Counted from the first letter of the stretch, positions 44,411 through 53,992 are shown. The stretch is DNA of 64,000 nucleotides from Jhaorihella thermophila (GCF_900108275.1 NZ_FNVD01000003.1:1-64000); one strand, 5' to 3'. The notes: a model not told the origin generated them from the sequence alone. Numbers and translations are program-made.

Positions 44411-45097
44411 ATGGGTTTTGCCCGATACGCGATATACTACCTTCCGCCGCCGGACGCGGACTGGGCGCGTTTTGCCACGCGCTGGCTGGGCTGGGACTGC
44501 ACCACCGGCCGGACGACCGTTCCGCCTGCGCTGGACGGCCTGCCCCGCCCGTGGGACGAGATCACCAACACCCCGCGCCACTACGGCCTGCATGCGACGA
44601 TCAAGCCGCCGTTCCGGCTGGCCGAAGGCGTCACTCTGGCCGACCTCCTGACCGCCTGCGCCGCGTTCTGCGCCACAACCCGCCCCGTGCGGCTCGACGG
44701 GCTGAAGCTGACCACACTCGGGCGATTTCTTGCGCTCCGCCCGGTGGGGGACGAAACCGCACTGAACGCGCTGGCCGCCCGCTGCGTGCGAGATCTGGAG
44801 CCGTTCCGCGCCCCGCTGACCGCGGAAGAACGCGCCCGCCGCGCCGCTGGCCTGCGCCCCGACCTGATCCGAACCCTCGACCGCTGGGGCTACCCTCATG
44901 TCATGGAGGCGTTCCGGTTTCACATCACCCTCACCGGCCCCCTGAAGCCAAAGGAGCGAGAAGCCGCGCGCGAGGTGCTCGCCCGGCATCTGACCCCACT
45001 CTTGCCACACCCCTTCATCCTCGGCGAACTGGCACTGGTCGGCGAAGACGCGAATGGGTTCTTCCACAGCCTCCGCCGCTTTCCCCTGTCCGGTTGA
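44411..45097 (+). CDS. 2H phosphoesterase-superfamily protein (DUF1045)
   Basis: A 228-residue protein of the DUF1045 family. The two H-x-T motifs of the 2H phosphoesterase superfamily are visible: HATIKPPF near residue 59 and HITLTGPL near residue 175. Some relatives lie in phosphonate (phn) operons, but no phn gene is here. It starts 4 bp after the methyltransferase gene and is the last gene of the operon. It may hydrolyse a cyclic phosphate; the substrate is unknown. Confidence 0.87.
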   Translation: MGFARYAIYYLPPPDADWARFATRWLGWDCTTGRTTVPPALDGLPRPWDEITNTPRHYGLHATIKPPFRLAEGVTLADLLTACAAFCATTRPVRLDGLKLTTLGRFLALRPVGDETALNALAARCVRDLEPFRAPLTAEERARRAAGLRPDLIRTLDRWGYPHVMEAFRFHITLTGPLKPKEREAAREVLARHLTPLLPHPFILGELALVGEDANGFFHSLRRFPLSG

Positions 45098-45166
45098 CTC
45101 GACAAGGCGCGAATTCACACCCCCCTCCACCGTCGGCACCGCGCCGCGTATCTGCCCGACCCCACA

Positions 45167-45255
45167 TCTTCATCTTGCTGCAAATACTCCGGGGGGCGCG
45201 GGGGGCAGAGCCCCCCGCATCGGTCGGATTGGCGCAGCCAATCCGAGACCCCCCG
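45167..45255 (+). repeat. Intergenic repeat copy 7
   Basis: Reads CTTCATCTTGCTGCAAATAC, then a GCGGGGGGCAGAGCCCCCCGC hairpin and a TCGGATTGGC/GCCAATCCGA hairpin. It lies between the converging ends of the DUF1045 gene and the acyl-CoA ligase gene. Confidence 0.7.
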
Positions 45256-45282
45256 AATCCGTCCCGCGCCCGCGCGCTCGGG

Positions 45283-46785
45283 TCATCCCTGCTGCAACCG
45301 ATCCCTGAACGCCTCCACCAGCTTGTGCTTGAGGATCTTGCCGGTGGGCGCGGCCGGCAGCTCCGTCGCCACGACGATCCTGCTGGGCCTCTTGTAACCG
45401 GCCAGCCTCTCGCGCGCGAAGGCCCGCAACTCCTCTTCGCCGGGCATGTTCTCGGGCGACGCCTGGACAAAGGCCAGCACCTTTTCATCCCCGTCCACGA
45501 CATGGCCGACCACGGCGCACTGCACCACCTTGGGATGCTCGTTCAGCGCCGCCTCGACCTCGGGCGGATAGACGTTGAACCCACCGTGAATGATGAGCTC
45601 CTTGCTGCGCCCGAGGATATGCAGGAACCCGCGGTCGTCGAACCGCCCCAGATCTCCGGTGCGCAGCCAGCCTTGGCCGTCCAGCGCTGCGGCCGTCGCC
45701 TCCGCGTTGCGGAAATAGCCCTTCATCACATGCGGCCCGCGCGTGAGCACCTCGCCCGCGCCGCCGCCGCCGCCCGGCACCGTCTCGTCGATCCGCACTT
45801 CGGCCCCCGGCAGAGGCGGGCCGACCGAGATGTCCGGGTCGCCGATCTCGTTTCGGGTGACGCAGATGGCCGCCGTGGTTTCGGTCATGCCATAGCCGTT
45901 CTGCAGCGCCACGCCATAGAACGCCTCGGCCCGCCGCTTCCAGTCCGGGTCCAGCGGCGCCGCACCCGACGACACATAGCGCAGACTGCCGCCCTCGAGC
46001 CGGTCAAACCCCTGTTCGCGCGTGTAGGCCATCAGCAGCGCGTGCATCTGCGGCACCGCCGACAGCATGGTCACGCCCTCATGCAGCGCCTGATAGAGCC
46101 GCTCCACCCGAAACCGCGGCTCCAGCCGGATCCGGGCGCCCGCGCACATGCCCCCCGTCACCACCGAAGCAAGCCCGAACACATGCGTCACCGGCAACAC
46201 GCCGTAAATGACGTCCTCCGCCTCAAGCCCCCGGATCATGGCCGAGGACGGGCCAGCGAAACACAGGTTGTCATGGGTCAGCATCACCCCCTTGGGCGTG
46301 CCCGTGGTGCCGGTGGTATAGAGCAGCACCGCCACGTCCTCTTCCTCGGCCGGGTTGCTGGGATGGGGCGTGGCCAGGTGCATCGCGCCGAACGGACCGG
46401 TGATTTCGCGGGCCCCCATGCGGTCGGCATGGGCCTGCGCGTCGGGGGATACGGCGGTGGTCATCAGCGCCGCCGCCGGTTCGGCATGGGCGAGGATACG
46501 GTCAAGCTCTCCGGCAGTCAGCCGCGCGTTCACCGGCAGCGCCCAGGCGCCGATGCGGGAACAGGCGAACAGCGCAGCGATCGAGGCGGCGCTGTTTTCC
46601 GACAGCACAAGAACCCGGTCGCCAGCCCGCGTGCCCGCTTGCCTCAATTCATCCGCCAGCGCGTCCACGGCGCGGCCCAGATCGGCAAAGCTCCACCGCG
46701 CACCGGTGGTGTCGGTGACGGCCAGCGCATCGGGGCGCGTGGCGATCTGCCGGTCGAGAAAGCCGTGCCAGCGGGTGACGGTCAT
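45283..46785 (-). CDS. AMP-dependent acyl-CoA synthetase (PimA-like)
   Basis: A 500-residue ANL-superfamily ligase that makes an acyl-CoA from acid, CoA and ATP. The P-loop is LLYTTGTTGTPKGVMLTHDN near residue 155, the ATP motif is NGYGMTETTAAICVT, the hinge region is WLRTGDLGRFDDRGFLHILG, and the catalytic lysine is expected in PTGKILKHKL at the end. It overlaps the enoyl-CoA hydratase gene by 4 nt. Last gene of a beta-oxidation operon, it probably activates the substrate. PimA plays this role for dicarboxylic acids in the pim operon; the chain type here is inferred. Confidence 0.88.
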   Translation of the reverse strand: MTVTRWHGFLDRQIATRPDALAVTDTTGARWSFADLGRAVDALADELRQAGTRAGDRVLVLSENSAASIAALFACSRIGAWALPVNARLTAGELDRILAHAEPAAALMTTAVSPDAQAHADRMGAREITGPFGAMHLATPHPSNPAEEEDVAVLLYTTGTTGTPKGVMLTHDNLCFAGPSSAMIRGLEAEDVIYGVLPVTHVFGLASVVTGGMCAGARIRLEPRFRVERLYQALHEGVTMLSAVPQMHALLMAYTREQGFDRLEGGSLRYVSSGAAPLDPDWKRRAEAFYGVALQNGYGMTETTAAICVTRNEIGDPDISVGPPLPGAEVRIDETVPGGGGGAGEVLTRGPHVMKGYFRNAEATAAALDGQGWLRTGDLGRFDDRGFLHILGRSKELIIHGGFNVYPPEVEAALNEHPKVVQCAVVGHVVDGDEKVLAFVQASPENMPGEEELRAFARERLAGYKRPSRIVVATELPAAPTGKILKHKLVEAFRDRLQQG

Positions 46786-47567
46786 GGCTTGCCTCCTGCA
46801 AAGTTCGCCGCGCGTTTTTCAAGGAAGGCCGCGATCCCTTCCGCCGCCTCATCGCCGCCAGAAGCGCACGCCATGGCGTTGCGTTCGGCGATCAGCTGTT
46901 CCTCTTCGGTCACGTCATACGCCCGCGCCACCAGCCTGCGGATCACCCCTTGGGCCTCGCGCGGCCCCTGCGCGATATCGTCCGCCAACGCATGGGCGGC
47001 TTCGTCCACTTTTCCATTTTCCGCCAACACGTTGACCACGCCCAAATCGGCCAGACGATTGGCAAAGACCGGCCGCGCCAGCAGGCACATTTCCATCGAC
47101 AATTGACGCGGCAACGCCCGCGCCAGAGAGGCGGTCAACCCCCCATCGGGCACCAGCCCGGCCTTGACATAGGCGGCCACGAACCGGGCGTCCTCGGCCG
47201 CCGCGATCAGGTCGCAGGCCAGCGCGATCGACAGGCCCGCCCCTGCCGCGCCACCTTCGACCGAGGCGATGACCGGCACCGGACAGGCGCGGATCGCGCG
47301 GATCACGCTGTTGAGATGCTCGATCCGGTTGCGCCGTTCCTCTTCGGGCAGGCTGCGGCGTTCGATCAGCACGTTCAGGTCGCCGCCGGCGCAGAAATAG
47401 CCGCCCTCGGCGGTGATGATGACGGCGCGGATGCGCGGGTCGGCGGCGCGGTCCACCGCCGACAGGATCGCGTCGTAATAGTCTGGCGTGAGCGCCCCGC
47501 GCTTGGCCGCGTTCATGTTGACGACGACCAGCCGGTCGCCCAGATCGTCCACCCGGGCCAGTGTCAT
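46782..47567 (-). CDS. Enoyl-CoA hydratase/isomerase family protein (PimE-like)
   Basis: A 261-residue crotonase-fold protein. The CoA/oxyanion region is GGYFCAGGDLNVLIERRSLP near residue 53, and the second oxyanion glycine sits in SVEGGAAGAGLSIALACDLI near residue 103, followed by AAYVKAGLVPDGGLT with the acidic/turn motif. The usual catalytic glutamate pair is only partly recognisable, so isomerase or hydrolase activity is possible. It overlaps both neighbours by 4 nt. Confidence 0.85.
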   Translation of the reverse strand: MTLARVDDLGDRLVVVNMNAAKRGALTPDYYDAILSAVDRAADPRIRAVIITAEGGYFCAGGDLNVLIERRSLPEEERRNRIEHLNSVIRAIRACPVPVIASVEGGAAGAGLSIALACDLIAAAEDARFVAAYVKAGLVPDGGLTASLARALPRQLSMEMCLLARPVFANRLADLGVVNVLAENGKVDEAAHALADDIAQGPREAQGVIRRLVARAYDVTEEEQLIAERNAMACASGGDEAAEGIAAFLEKRAANFAGGKP

Positions 47568-48001
47568 TTTCCCCGCCTTTCGCTGATCCGTTTGAACACG
47601 CCGCTGGCCTTGGCCAGAAGCCGGCCGTCTGCCGCCCGCAGTTCGGCATCGGCGTATCTGATGGTTTTCCCTCCACCGGTTACGTAACCCGTGGCGATCA
47701 CGCGCCCCTGATGCGCCGAGGCGATATACTGGGTGTTGAGCGCCACCGTGACCAACAGCGCATCACCGTCTTCGGACCAGCTGCGCGAGGCGGCAAAGCC
47801 CGAGGCCGCGTCCAGCAACATGGCGACGATACCGCCATGCAAAGAGCCCACCCGGTTCAGGTGCCGCGGCGCGATATCAAGAATGATCCGCGCCCCGCCG
47901 TCATGGTGGGAAAGGTCGATGTCATAGCCAACCATGTCTTGGGCGCCGCTGCCGATCAGGTCGAGACCGGCGGCGGCAGGATCATGCGGCCGAGAGCTCA
48001 A
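47564..48001 (-). CDS. PaaI-type acyl-CoA thioesterase
   Basis: A hot-dog thioesterase of about 145 residues. It has the motif NRVGSLHGGIVAMLLDAASG, with the HGG typical of PaaI-family enzymes, and a following VALNTQYIASAHQGRVIATG strand pattern. The start is uncertain: TTG 48001, with GGAG before it, gives a normal length and overlaps the acyl-CoA dehydrogenase gene by 20 nt; ATG 47935 would give 123 residues. It overlaps the enoyl-CoA hydratase gene by 4 nt. It probably releases stalled CoA thioesters. The pim operon as I recall it has no such gene. Confidence 0.82.
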   Translation of the reverse strand: MSSRPHDPAAAGLDLIGSGAQDMVGYDIDLSHHDGGARIILDIAPRHLNRVGSLHGGIVAMLLDAASGFAASRSWSEDGDALLVTVALNTQYIASAHQGRVIATGYVTGGGKTIRYADAELRAADGRLLAKASGVFKRISERRGK

Positions 48002-49115
48002 GGAACCGCTCCAGGTGCCAGTCGGTATCGCCGAATCGGTGGTCGGCCATGGTGATCCGCTTGGCGAAATGCGCAAGTTCGTATTCCTGCGTCATGGCGA
48101 TGCCGCCATGCATCTGGATCGACTCCTCGGCGATCAACCGGCCCACGCGGCCGATCAGGTTGCGCGCGGAAGAAATCTGCATATCCCTGAAATCAGGAGA
48201 TTTTTCCAGATTTCCGGCGGCGTTGATAACGGCGGACCGCGCCTGTTCCAGCTCGATCAGCATGTCGGCAAAGCGGTGCTGCAGCGCCTGGAAGGTGCCG
48301 ATCGGACGGCCGAATTGCTGCCGGGTCAGCAGGTATTCGCGGGTCAGCTCCGTGGCCGTTTCCATCGCCCCCAGCGTTTCGGCGGCCAGCGCCACGTTGG
48401 CGCGCGCGATGGCGGTGCGCAGCGGCTCGAACCCTTCCCCGGCCGTGCCAAGGCGCGCCGAGGCCGGCAGGCGCACTTCGTCCAGCGTCACCTCGGCGGC
48501 ACGCCCGCCCGAAATCATCGGGTATCCGCGCAGAGACAGGCCGTTCGCCCCCGCGGGCACAAGGAAGAGAGAAATGCCGCCCGGGTCGTCCGCCGCGCCG
48601 CTTTCGCGGGCCGACACGATCAACTGGCCGGCAGCCTCGGCATTCACCACCACCGCCTTCGCCCCGTTCAGGACGATTTCGCCGCCCTCGGGCGTGGCGG
48701 TTGCCCGCACGCGCGACAGGTCATAGCGGCTGCCCGGCTCGTAATGGGCCAGTGCCAGATGCAGACCGCCGCCGATCACCTCCTCGACCAGCGCGCGTTG
48801 CGCTTCATCGCCCAGCGCGGCCAGCAGCCCACCGCCAAGGATGGCGGTGTCCAGCATCGGTTCCACCACGCCGGCGCGGCCCAGTTCCTCGAACACCACC
48901 GAGATGTCGAACCCGGCGCCGCCAAAGCCGCCCTGATCCTCGGCGAACAGCGCGCCGATCACGCCCAGTTCGGCCAGACCTTCCCAGATCTCGGGACTGA
49001 ACCCTTCGTCGGACTCGAGGATCCGGTTGCGGGTCGCGGTGTCGTAGCGGTCGGACAGGAAGCGGCGCAGGGTGTCCTGCAGCATCCGCCGCTCTTCGGT
49101 CAGTTCGAAGTTCAT
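47982..49115 (-). CDS. Acyl-CoA dehydrogenase, small subunit (PimD-like)
   Basis: A 377-residue acyl-CoA dehydrogenase. It opens MNFELTEERRMLQDTLRRFL, has the barrel-to-helix transition LFAEDQGGFGGAGFDISVVF and the C-terminal helix RLIAEESIQMHGGIAMTQEY near residue 340. The flavin/substrate glutamate of typical dehydrogenases is not clearly placed, which fits a non-catalytic or partner role. It overlaps the large-subunit gene by 4 nt; adjacent pairs of this kind include pimeloyl-CoA dehydrogenase PimC/PimD. Confidence 0.86.
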   Translation of the reverse strand: MNFELTEERRMLQDTLRRFLSDRYDTATRNRILESDEGFSPEIWEGLAELGVIGALFAEDQGGFGGAGFDISVVFEELGRAGVVEPMLDTAILGGGLLAALGDEAQRALVEEVIGGGLHLALAHYEPGSRYDLSRVRATATPEGGEIVLNGAKAVVVNAEAAGQLIVSARESGAADDPGGISLFLVPAGANGLSLRGYPMISGGRAAEVTLDEVRLPASARLGTAGEGFEPLRTAIARANVALAAETLGAMETATELTREYLLTRQQFGRPIGTFQALQHRFADMLIELEQARSAVINAAGNLEKSPDFRDMQISSARNLIGRVGRLIAEESIQMHGGIAMTQEYELAHFAKRITMADHRFGDTDWHLERFLELSAA

Positions 49116-50308
49116 CGGCCCCCTCCCAGTTTCACCTTGGCGATGATGTTACGCTGGATCTCGTTCGATCCGCCAAAGATCGAAAGCTTGCGGTTGTTGA
49201 AATAATGCGCGGCGGTCGGGCCGGCATAATCGGGGCCGATCGGCGGTTCGTTGGCACCCTCGACCGCCTCGGACGGAAACGGCAGCGCGTAGGGGCCGGC
49301 AGCGCGGCGGGCGAGATCGTTGATCTCCTGCCGGATGATCGTGCCCTTGACCTTCAGCATCGAGCTTTCCACCCCCGGCGCCTGGCCGGCGGCGGCCTGG
49401 CTGATGATCCGCAGGTTGGTGGTGGCCATCGCCATCAGGTCGATCTCCACCTGCGCCAGCCGGGCGGCAAAATGCGGGTTCTCGATCAGGGGCCGCCCCT
49501 TGTGCATCTCGGCACGCGCCATGCGTTTCACCGCGTCCAGCCCCGCGCGCGAAAAGCCCACGCCGGCGATGTTGGCGCGCTCATGCGTCAGCAGATACTT
49601 GGCGTAGGTCCAGCCCTTGTTTTCCTCGCCCACGAGGTTTTCCACCGGCACCTTGACATCTGTGAACCAGACCTCGTTCACCTCGTGCGTGCCGTCGAGC
49701 AGGATGATCGGGCGCACCTCGATGCCGGGCGTGTCCATGTCGATCAACAGGAAGGAAATGCCCTCCTGCTGCTTGGCATTCGGGTCGGTGCGCACGAGGC
49801 AGAAGATCTTGTTGGCGTATTGTCCCAGCGTGGTCCAGGTCTTCTGCCCGTTGACGATGTAATGGTCGCCCTCGCGCACGGCGCGGGTCTTCAGGCTGGC
49901 AAGATCGGATCCCGCGCCGGGTTCGGAATAGCCCTGGCACCACCAGTCCTCGCCCGACAGGATCCGGGGCAGGTAGTAATCCTGCTGCTCCTTGCTGCCG
50001 AACTTCATCAGCACCGGCGCCAGCATCGACAGGCCAAAAGGCACGATGCGCGGGGCGTCGGCCATGGCGGCCTCTTCCTCGAAGATGTGGCGCTGGACGG
50101 CATTCCAGGCGGCGCCGCCGAACTCTTTTGGCCAGTTCTGCGCCAGCCAGCCGCGCGCGTTCAGCGCGGCGTGCCAGTTTTCCATGTCCTGCTTGGTCAG
50201 GCGGCCGTTGCGCACCTTGTCGCGCAACTCCGGCGTCACCGTTTCATCGAGAAAGGCGCGCACTTCATCGCGAAAGGCCAGTTCCTCTTCGTTATAGTTC
50301 AAGTCCAT
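49112..50308 (-). CDS. Acyl-CoA dehydrogenase, large subunit (PimC-like)
   Basis: A 398-residue acyl-CoA dehydrogenase. It opens MDLNYNEEELAFRDEVRAFL, contains the FAD/substrate region GEDWWCQGYSEPGAGSDLAS and VNGQKTWTTLGQYANKIFCL in the mid domain, and ends near KLSIFGGSNEIQRNIIAKV, where the conserved arginine binds FAD. It overlaps the small-subunit gene by 4 nt. The start ATG 50308 follows an intergenic repeat; a longer in-frame start at 50434 lies inside that repeat and is rejected. Confidence 0.9.
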   Translation of the reverse strand: MDLNYNEEELAFRDEVRAFLDETVTPELRDKVRNGRLTKQDMENWHAALNARGWLAQNWPKEFGGAAWNAVQRHIFEEEAAMADAPRIVPFGLSMLAPVLMKFGSKEQQDYYLPRILSGEDWWCQGYSEPGAGSDLASLKTRAVREGDHYIVNGQKTWTTLGQYANKIFCLVRTDPNAKQQEGISFLLIDMDTPGIEVRPIILLDGTHEVNEVWFTDVKVPVENLVGEENKGWTYAKYLLTHERANIAGVGFSRAGLDAVKRMARAEMHKGRPLIENPHFAARLAQVEIDLMAMATTNLRIISQAAAGQAPGVESSMLKVKGTIIRQEINDLARRAAGPYALPFPSEAVEGANEPPIGPDYAGPTAAHYFNNRKLSIFGGSNEIQRNIIAKVKLGGGR

Positions 50309-50336
50309 GCAGTTCCTCCCGGACGACCTGTTTGAT

Positions 50337-50464
50337 GCGAGGCTCCGCCTCGCGCTCCGGGATATTTGGGGCAAGAGGAAGAGACGGACGCCCCTTTTCC
50401 TCTTGCGAGAAATATCCCGGGGGTGAGGCCCCAAGGGGGCCGAGGGGGCAGCGCCCCCTGCCCG
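50337..50464. repeat. Intergenic repeat copy 8, inverted dimer
   Basis: Like copy 2, this has two heads facing each other: CCGGGATATTTGGGGCAAGA (50357 on) and its near-reverse complement ending AATATCCCGG near 50420. GCGAGGC/GCCTCGC (50337-50353) and GGGGGC/GCCCCC (near 50444) hairpins flank it. It occupies the gap between the thiolase and acyl-CoA dehydrogenase genes of the beta-oxidation operon. Confidence 0.65.
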
Positions 50465-50465
50465 T

Positions 50466-51641
50466 TCAGTAGATTTCGAACAGGCCGGCTGCGCCCATGC
50501 CGCCGCCGATGCACATGGTCACCACGCCCAGCTTGGCGCCGCGCCGCTTGCCTTCCAGTAGCAGATGCCCGACCATCCGCGCCCCGGTCATGCCGAACGG
50601 GTGGCCGATTGCGATCGAGCCGCCGTTGACGTTGAACTTTTCGGGATCGATGCCCAGCCGGTCGCGGCTGTAAAGGCACTGGCTGGCGAAGGCTTCGTTC
50701 AGCTCCCACAGGTCGATGTCGTCGATCTTCAGTCCGTGGCGCTCCAGCAGGCGCGGCACGGCAAAGACCGGACCGATGCCCATCTCATCGGGTTCGCAGC
50801 CGGCGACGGCAAAACCCTTGAAAGCACCCAGCGGTTCGATCCCGCGCTTTTCGGCCTCGTCGCTTGCCATCAGCGTCACGGCCGCCGCGCCGTCCGACAG
50901 CTGGCTGGCATTGCCGGCGGTGATGTAGTTATCGGGGCCGCGCACCGGCTCCAGCGCCGCCAGCCCTTCCAGCGTGGTGTTCGGGCGGTTGCATTCGTCG
51001 CGGGTAACGGTGACCTCCTTGAAGGAAATCTCGCCGGTTTCCTTGTCCTTGACCGCCATGGTCGTGTCCATCGGCACGATCTCGTGGTCGAACTTGCCCT
51101 CGGCCTGCGCCTTGGCGATCAGCTGCTGGCTGCGCAGCGCATATTCGTCCTGGTATTCGCGGCTGACGCCATAGCGTTCGGCCACGATGTCGGCGGTTTC
51201 GATCATGGTCATGTAGATCGCGGGCTTGTGCTCTTCGATCCACTTGTTGGGGGCGTGGCGCACCTTGGGCTGCACCATCGAGATGCTTTCCACCCCGCCG
51301 GCGATCATCGGGCCGGCGCCTTCGGTCATGATCTGGTTTGCGGCCAGCGCGATCGACTGCAGACCCGAGGAACAGAACCGGTTCACGGTAAAGCCCGAGG
51401 TGGTCACCGGCAGCCCGGCGCGAATCGCGATCTGGCGGGCGATGTTCTGGCCGGTTTCGCCCTCGGGAAAGCCGCAGCCAATCACGCAATCCTCGAACTC
51501 GGCCGGGTCGAGCCCGGAGCGTTCGACCGCGTGCCTGACCGCGTGGCCGCCCATGTCGGCGCCGTGGGTTATGTTGAACGAGCCCCGAAAGGACTTGGCA
51601 AGCCCGGTGCGGGCGGTGGAGACGATGACGGCTTCTCTCAT
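50466..51641 (-). CDS. Acetyl-CoA acyltransferase (thiolase, PimB-like)
   Basis: A 391-residue thiolase that cleaves 3-ketoacyl-CoA. The nucleophile is C90 in [17 protein letters not shown], and the C-terminal motifs are [16 protein letters not shown] with catalytic histidine and [15 protein letters not shown] with the second cysteine. The start ATG 51641 shares one base with the stop of the upstream 3-hydroxyacyl-CoA dehydrogenase gene (TGATG). It belongs to the beta-oxidation operon. Confidence 0.95.
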   Translation of the reverse strand: MREAVIVSTARTGLAKSFRGSFNITHGADMGGHAVRHAVERSGLDPAEFEDCVIGCGFPEGETGQNIARQIAIRAGLPVTTSGFTVNRFCSSGLQSIALAANQIMTEGAGPMIAGGVESISMVQPKVRHAPNKWIEEHKPAIYMTMIETADIVAERYGVSREYQDEYALRSQQLIAKAQAEGKFDHEIVPMDTTMAVKDKETGEISFKEVTVTRDECNRPNTTLEGLAALEPVRGPDNYITAGNASQLSDGAAAVTLMASDEAEKRGIEPLGAFKGFAVAGCEPDEMGIGPVFAVPRLLERHGLKIDDIDLWELNEAFASQCLYSRDRLGIDPEKFNVNGGSIAIGHPFGMTGARMVGHLLLEGKRRGAKLGVVTMCIGGGMGAAGLFEIY

Positions 51642-53734
51642 CACGATTTTTCCTTGTTGAGGTCGTCGAAGGTTTTGCCTTCGGCGACGAGTTGTTCCAG
51701 AAGCGGCGCGGGCTGCCAGAAGTAGTCGTCTTCCTTGGCCCATTCCTGAATGTCGGCCAGCAGGCCGGGCAGGCCCTGCATGTCGGCCCATTTCATCGGC
51801 CCGCCGCGATAGCGCGGGAAGCCGTATCCGTAGAGCAGCGTCACATCCACATCCAGCGGACGGCGCGCAATTCCCTCGCCAACCACCTTGGCGGCCTCGT
51901 TCACCATCGCGGCCATGTAGCGGCGCACGATTTCCTCGTCGGTGAATTCGCGTGGCGTGATGCCCTGGGCGGCGCGGTCGGCCTCGATCAGCGGCATGAC
52001 CTCGGGGTTGGGTTTGCGGTTTCGGGGCCCGTCGGAATAGTCGTAGAAACCCTTGCCGGTCTTCTGCCCGAAATGGCCCGCCTCGCAGAGCTTGTCGGCA
52101 TAGGTGGAATCGCGAGCGCGCGGATCCATGCCTTCGGCCCGCTTGCGCTTGCGCACGGCCCAGCCGATATCCAGCCCCGCCAGGTCGCTGACCGCGAAGG
52201 GGCCCATGGCAAAGCCGAACGCCTCCAGCGCCTCGTCGATCTGATAGGGGGTCGCCCCGTCCAGGATCATGTGATCGGCCGCTGTGCGATAGGTGGCCAG
52301 GATCCGGTTGCCGATGAACCCGTCGCAGACGCCGGCGCGTACGCTGACCTTGCCCAGCCGCTTGCCCAGCGCAAAGCCCGTCGCCACCACGTCTGGCGCG
52401 GTCTTGTCGCCCACCACGATCTCCAAGAGCTTCATCACATGGGCGGGCGAGAAGAAATGCAGCCCGATCACGTCCTGCGGGCGCGAGGTGGTGGCGGCGA
52501 TCTCGTCGATGTTCAGATAGGAGGTGTTCGACGCCAGCACCGCGCCGGGCTTGCACACGGCGTCAAGCTGGGCAAAGACCTTCTTCTTGACGTCCATGTC
52601 CTCGAACACGGCCTCGATCACCAGATCCACGTCGGCAAGGTCATCGTAGGAGGTCGTGAGCGTCAGCGCCTTTTCCGTGAGTTGCTCGAACTGCTCCTGG
52701 CTGATCTTGCCGCGCTTCAGCGCCCCCTGCAGGTTGCCCGCGATCCGTGCCTTGGCGGCTTGGGCGGCCTCGTCCGACATCTCCAGCAGCACAACCGGCA
52801 GCCCCGACAGCAGGGCCGCCGTGGCGATGCCCGCGCCCATCGTGCCGCCGCCGATCACGCCCAGCTTGTTCACCGGGCGGGGGCTTACGCCTTCCAGTTC
52901 GGGCAGTTTGCCCACGGCCCGCTCGGCAAAGAAGGCGTGGATCAGGCCCTCGCGCTGGTCCGAGTTCATCAGTTCCATGAACAGCTCGCGCTCGCGCCTG
53001 AGCCCCTCGTCAAAGGGCAGTTCGCTGGCGGCCTGCACCGCGCGAACAGCCACGGCGGGGGAGAGCTGGCCGCGGCCCTTTTTCAGCGTGGCATTGTAGA
53101 TCGCGTCGAAATCGGCCGGCGCGGGGGCGGGCATTTCCGAAACGGGTCGGCGAGGCGCACCCTGTTCCAGCAGTTCGTTGGCATAGGCCAGCCCGATCTC
53201 GCGCGGGTCACCGTCCTCGATCCGGTCTATGATCCCGGCCTCGAGCGCCTCTTTCGCGCCGACATGGCGGCCGGTGGTGATCATCTCGATCGCCTTTTCG
53301 GTGCCAGCCACGCGCGGCAGGCGCTGGGTGCCGCCGGCGCCGGGAAGGATGCCCAGATGCACCTCGGGCAGGCCGACCTTGGCCGACGGCACGGCGATCC
53401 GGTAATGCGTGGACAGCGCCACCTCGAGCCCGCCGCCCAGCGCAGTGCCGTGGATGGACGACACCACCAGCAGCGGCGAGGATTCGATCCGGTTGCACAG
53501 CTCCGGCAGGTGCGGCGGCTGCGGCGGCTTGCCGAATTCGCGGATATCCGCCCCGGCCGGGAAGGTGCGGCCTTCGCCGTAGATCAGAACCGCCCTGGCG
53601 CCCTCCTTCTCGGCGCGCTCGATGCCCTCTTGCAGGCCGGCGCGCACGGCATGGCCCAGCGCGTTCACCGGCGGGTTGTTCACGGCCAGAACCGCGACGT
53701 CCCCGACGCGTTCATATCTGACGGCTTCGCTCAT
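51641..53734 (-). CDS. Bifunctional enoyl-CoA hydratase/3-hydroxyacyl-CoA dehydrogenase (FadJ/PimF-like)
   Basis: A 697-residue fusion. The N-terminal crotonase half has [10 protein letters not shown] and [20 protein letters not shown], the linker follows, and the dehydrogenase half has the NAD site [20 protein letters not shown] near residue 300, then [15 protein letters not shown] and the catalytic [15 protein letters not shown] near 435. The start ATG 53734 has GGGGAGA before it. First gene of the operon, it sits just downstream of a perfect palindrome that probably controls it. It does the hydration and oxidation steps of beta-oxidation. Confidence 0.93.
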   Translation of the reverse strand: MSEAVRYERVGDVAVLAVNNPPVNALGHAVRAGLQEGIERAEKEGARAVLIYGEGRTFPAGADIREFGKPPQPPHLPELCNRIESSPLLVVSSIHGTALGGGLEVALSTHYRIAVPSAKVGLPEVHLGILPGAGGTQRLPRVAGTEKAIEMITTGRHVGAKEALEAGIIDRIEDGDPREIGLAYANELLEQGAPRRPVSEMPAPAPADFDAIYNATLKKGRGQLSPAVAVRAVQAASELPFDEGLRRERELFMELMNSDQREGLIHAFFAERAVGKLPELEGVSPRPVNKLGVIGGGTMGAGIATAALLSGLPVVLLEMSDEAAQAAKARIAGNLQGALKRGKISQEQFEQLTEKALTLTTSYDDLADVDLVIEAVFEDMDVKKKVFAQLDAVCKPGAVLASNTSYLNIDEIAATTSRPQDVIGLHFFSPAHVMKLLEIVVGDKTAPDVVATGFALGKRLGKVSVRAGVCDGFIGNRILATYRTAADHMILDGATPYQIDEALEAFGFAMGPFAVSDLAGLDIGWAVRKRKRAEGMDPRARDSTYADKLCEAGHFGQKTGKGFYDYSDGPRNRKPNPEVMPLIEADRAAQGITPREFTDEEIVRRYMAAMVNEAAKVVGEGIARRPLDVDVTLLYGYGFPRYRGGPMKWADMQGLPGLLADIQEWAKEDDYFWQPAPLLEQLVAEGKTFDDLNKEKS

Positions 53735-53795
53735 TTGGTCTCCCCTCTCGTCTGCGGGCCCGCGGTGGCGGACCGAAAACCCTGAAGCAATAAAC

Positions 53796-53815
53796 CGACC
53801 GATCGGTCGATCATA
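53796..53815 (-). promoter_or_regulatory. TetR-type palindrome touching a -10-like box, beta-oxidation operon
   Basis: CGACCGATCGGTCG (53796-53809) is a perfect 14-bp palindrome 62 bp upstream of the first gene. Directly next to it, on the minus strand, is TATGAT (53810-53815), a good -10. Palindromes of this form are bound by TetR-family repressors of fatty acid and aromatic-CoA pathways. A protein bound here would cover the start of transcription. No such regulator gene is in the window. Confidence 0.55.
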
Positions 53816-53963
53816 TTGCATGCCTAGCGCAGAACCCCCGCCGAGGCAATTTCTTCGGCCCGTGTCGCGGACCCCTCCCGTTTCGTCGCCCCGGCCGGGC
53901 GGTCCGCAAGGCGGAACGCAGTTTCGCGGCGAACCTAGCCAGCGCGCGACCATTGGAGCAAGA

Positions 53964-53992
53964 CAAAAACGGCGCCCGCAAGGCAGGCGCCG
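53964..53992 (-). terminator. Rho-independent terminator after the UPF0261 gene
   Basis: On the minus strand a stem of CGGCGCC/GGCGCCG with inner GC/GC pairs (53970-53992) is followed by a T-rich tract reading GTTTTTGTC. It lies 26 bp past the stop of the UPF0261 gene and separates the transporter operon from the beta-oxidation operon. Confidence 0.85.

Noticed and set aside
44551-47106. A long plus-strand open frame running across the DUF1045 gene end and the acyl-CoA ligase and hydratase genes
   Set aside because: It is antisense to clear enzymes with conserved motifs, is rich in R, P, H and Q as high-GC shadow frames are, and contains no recognisable domain.
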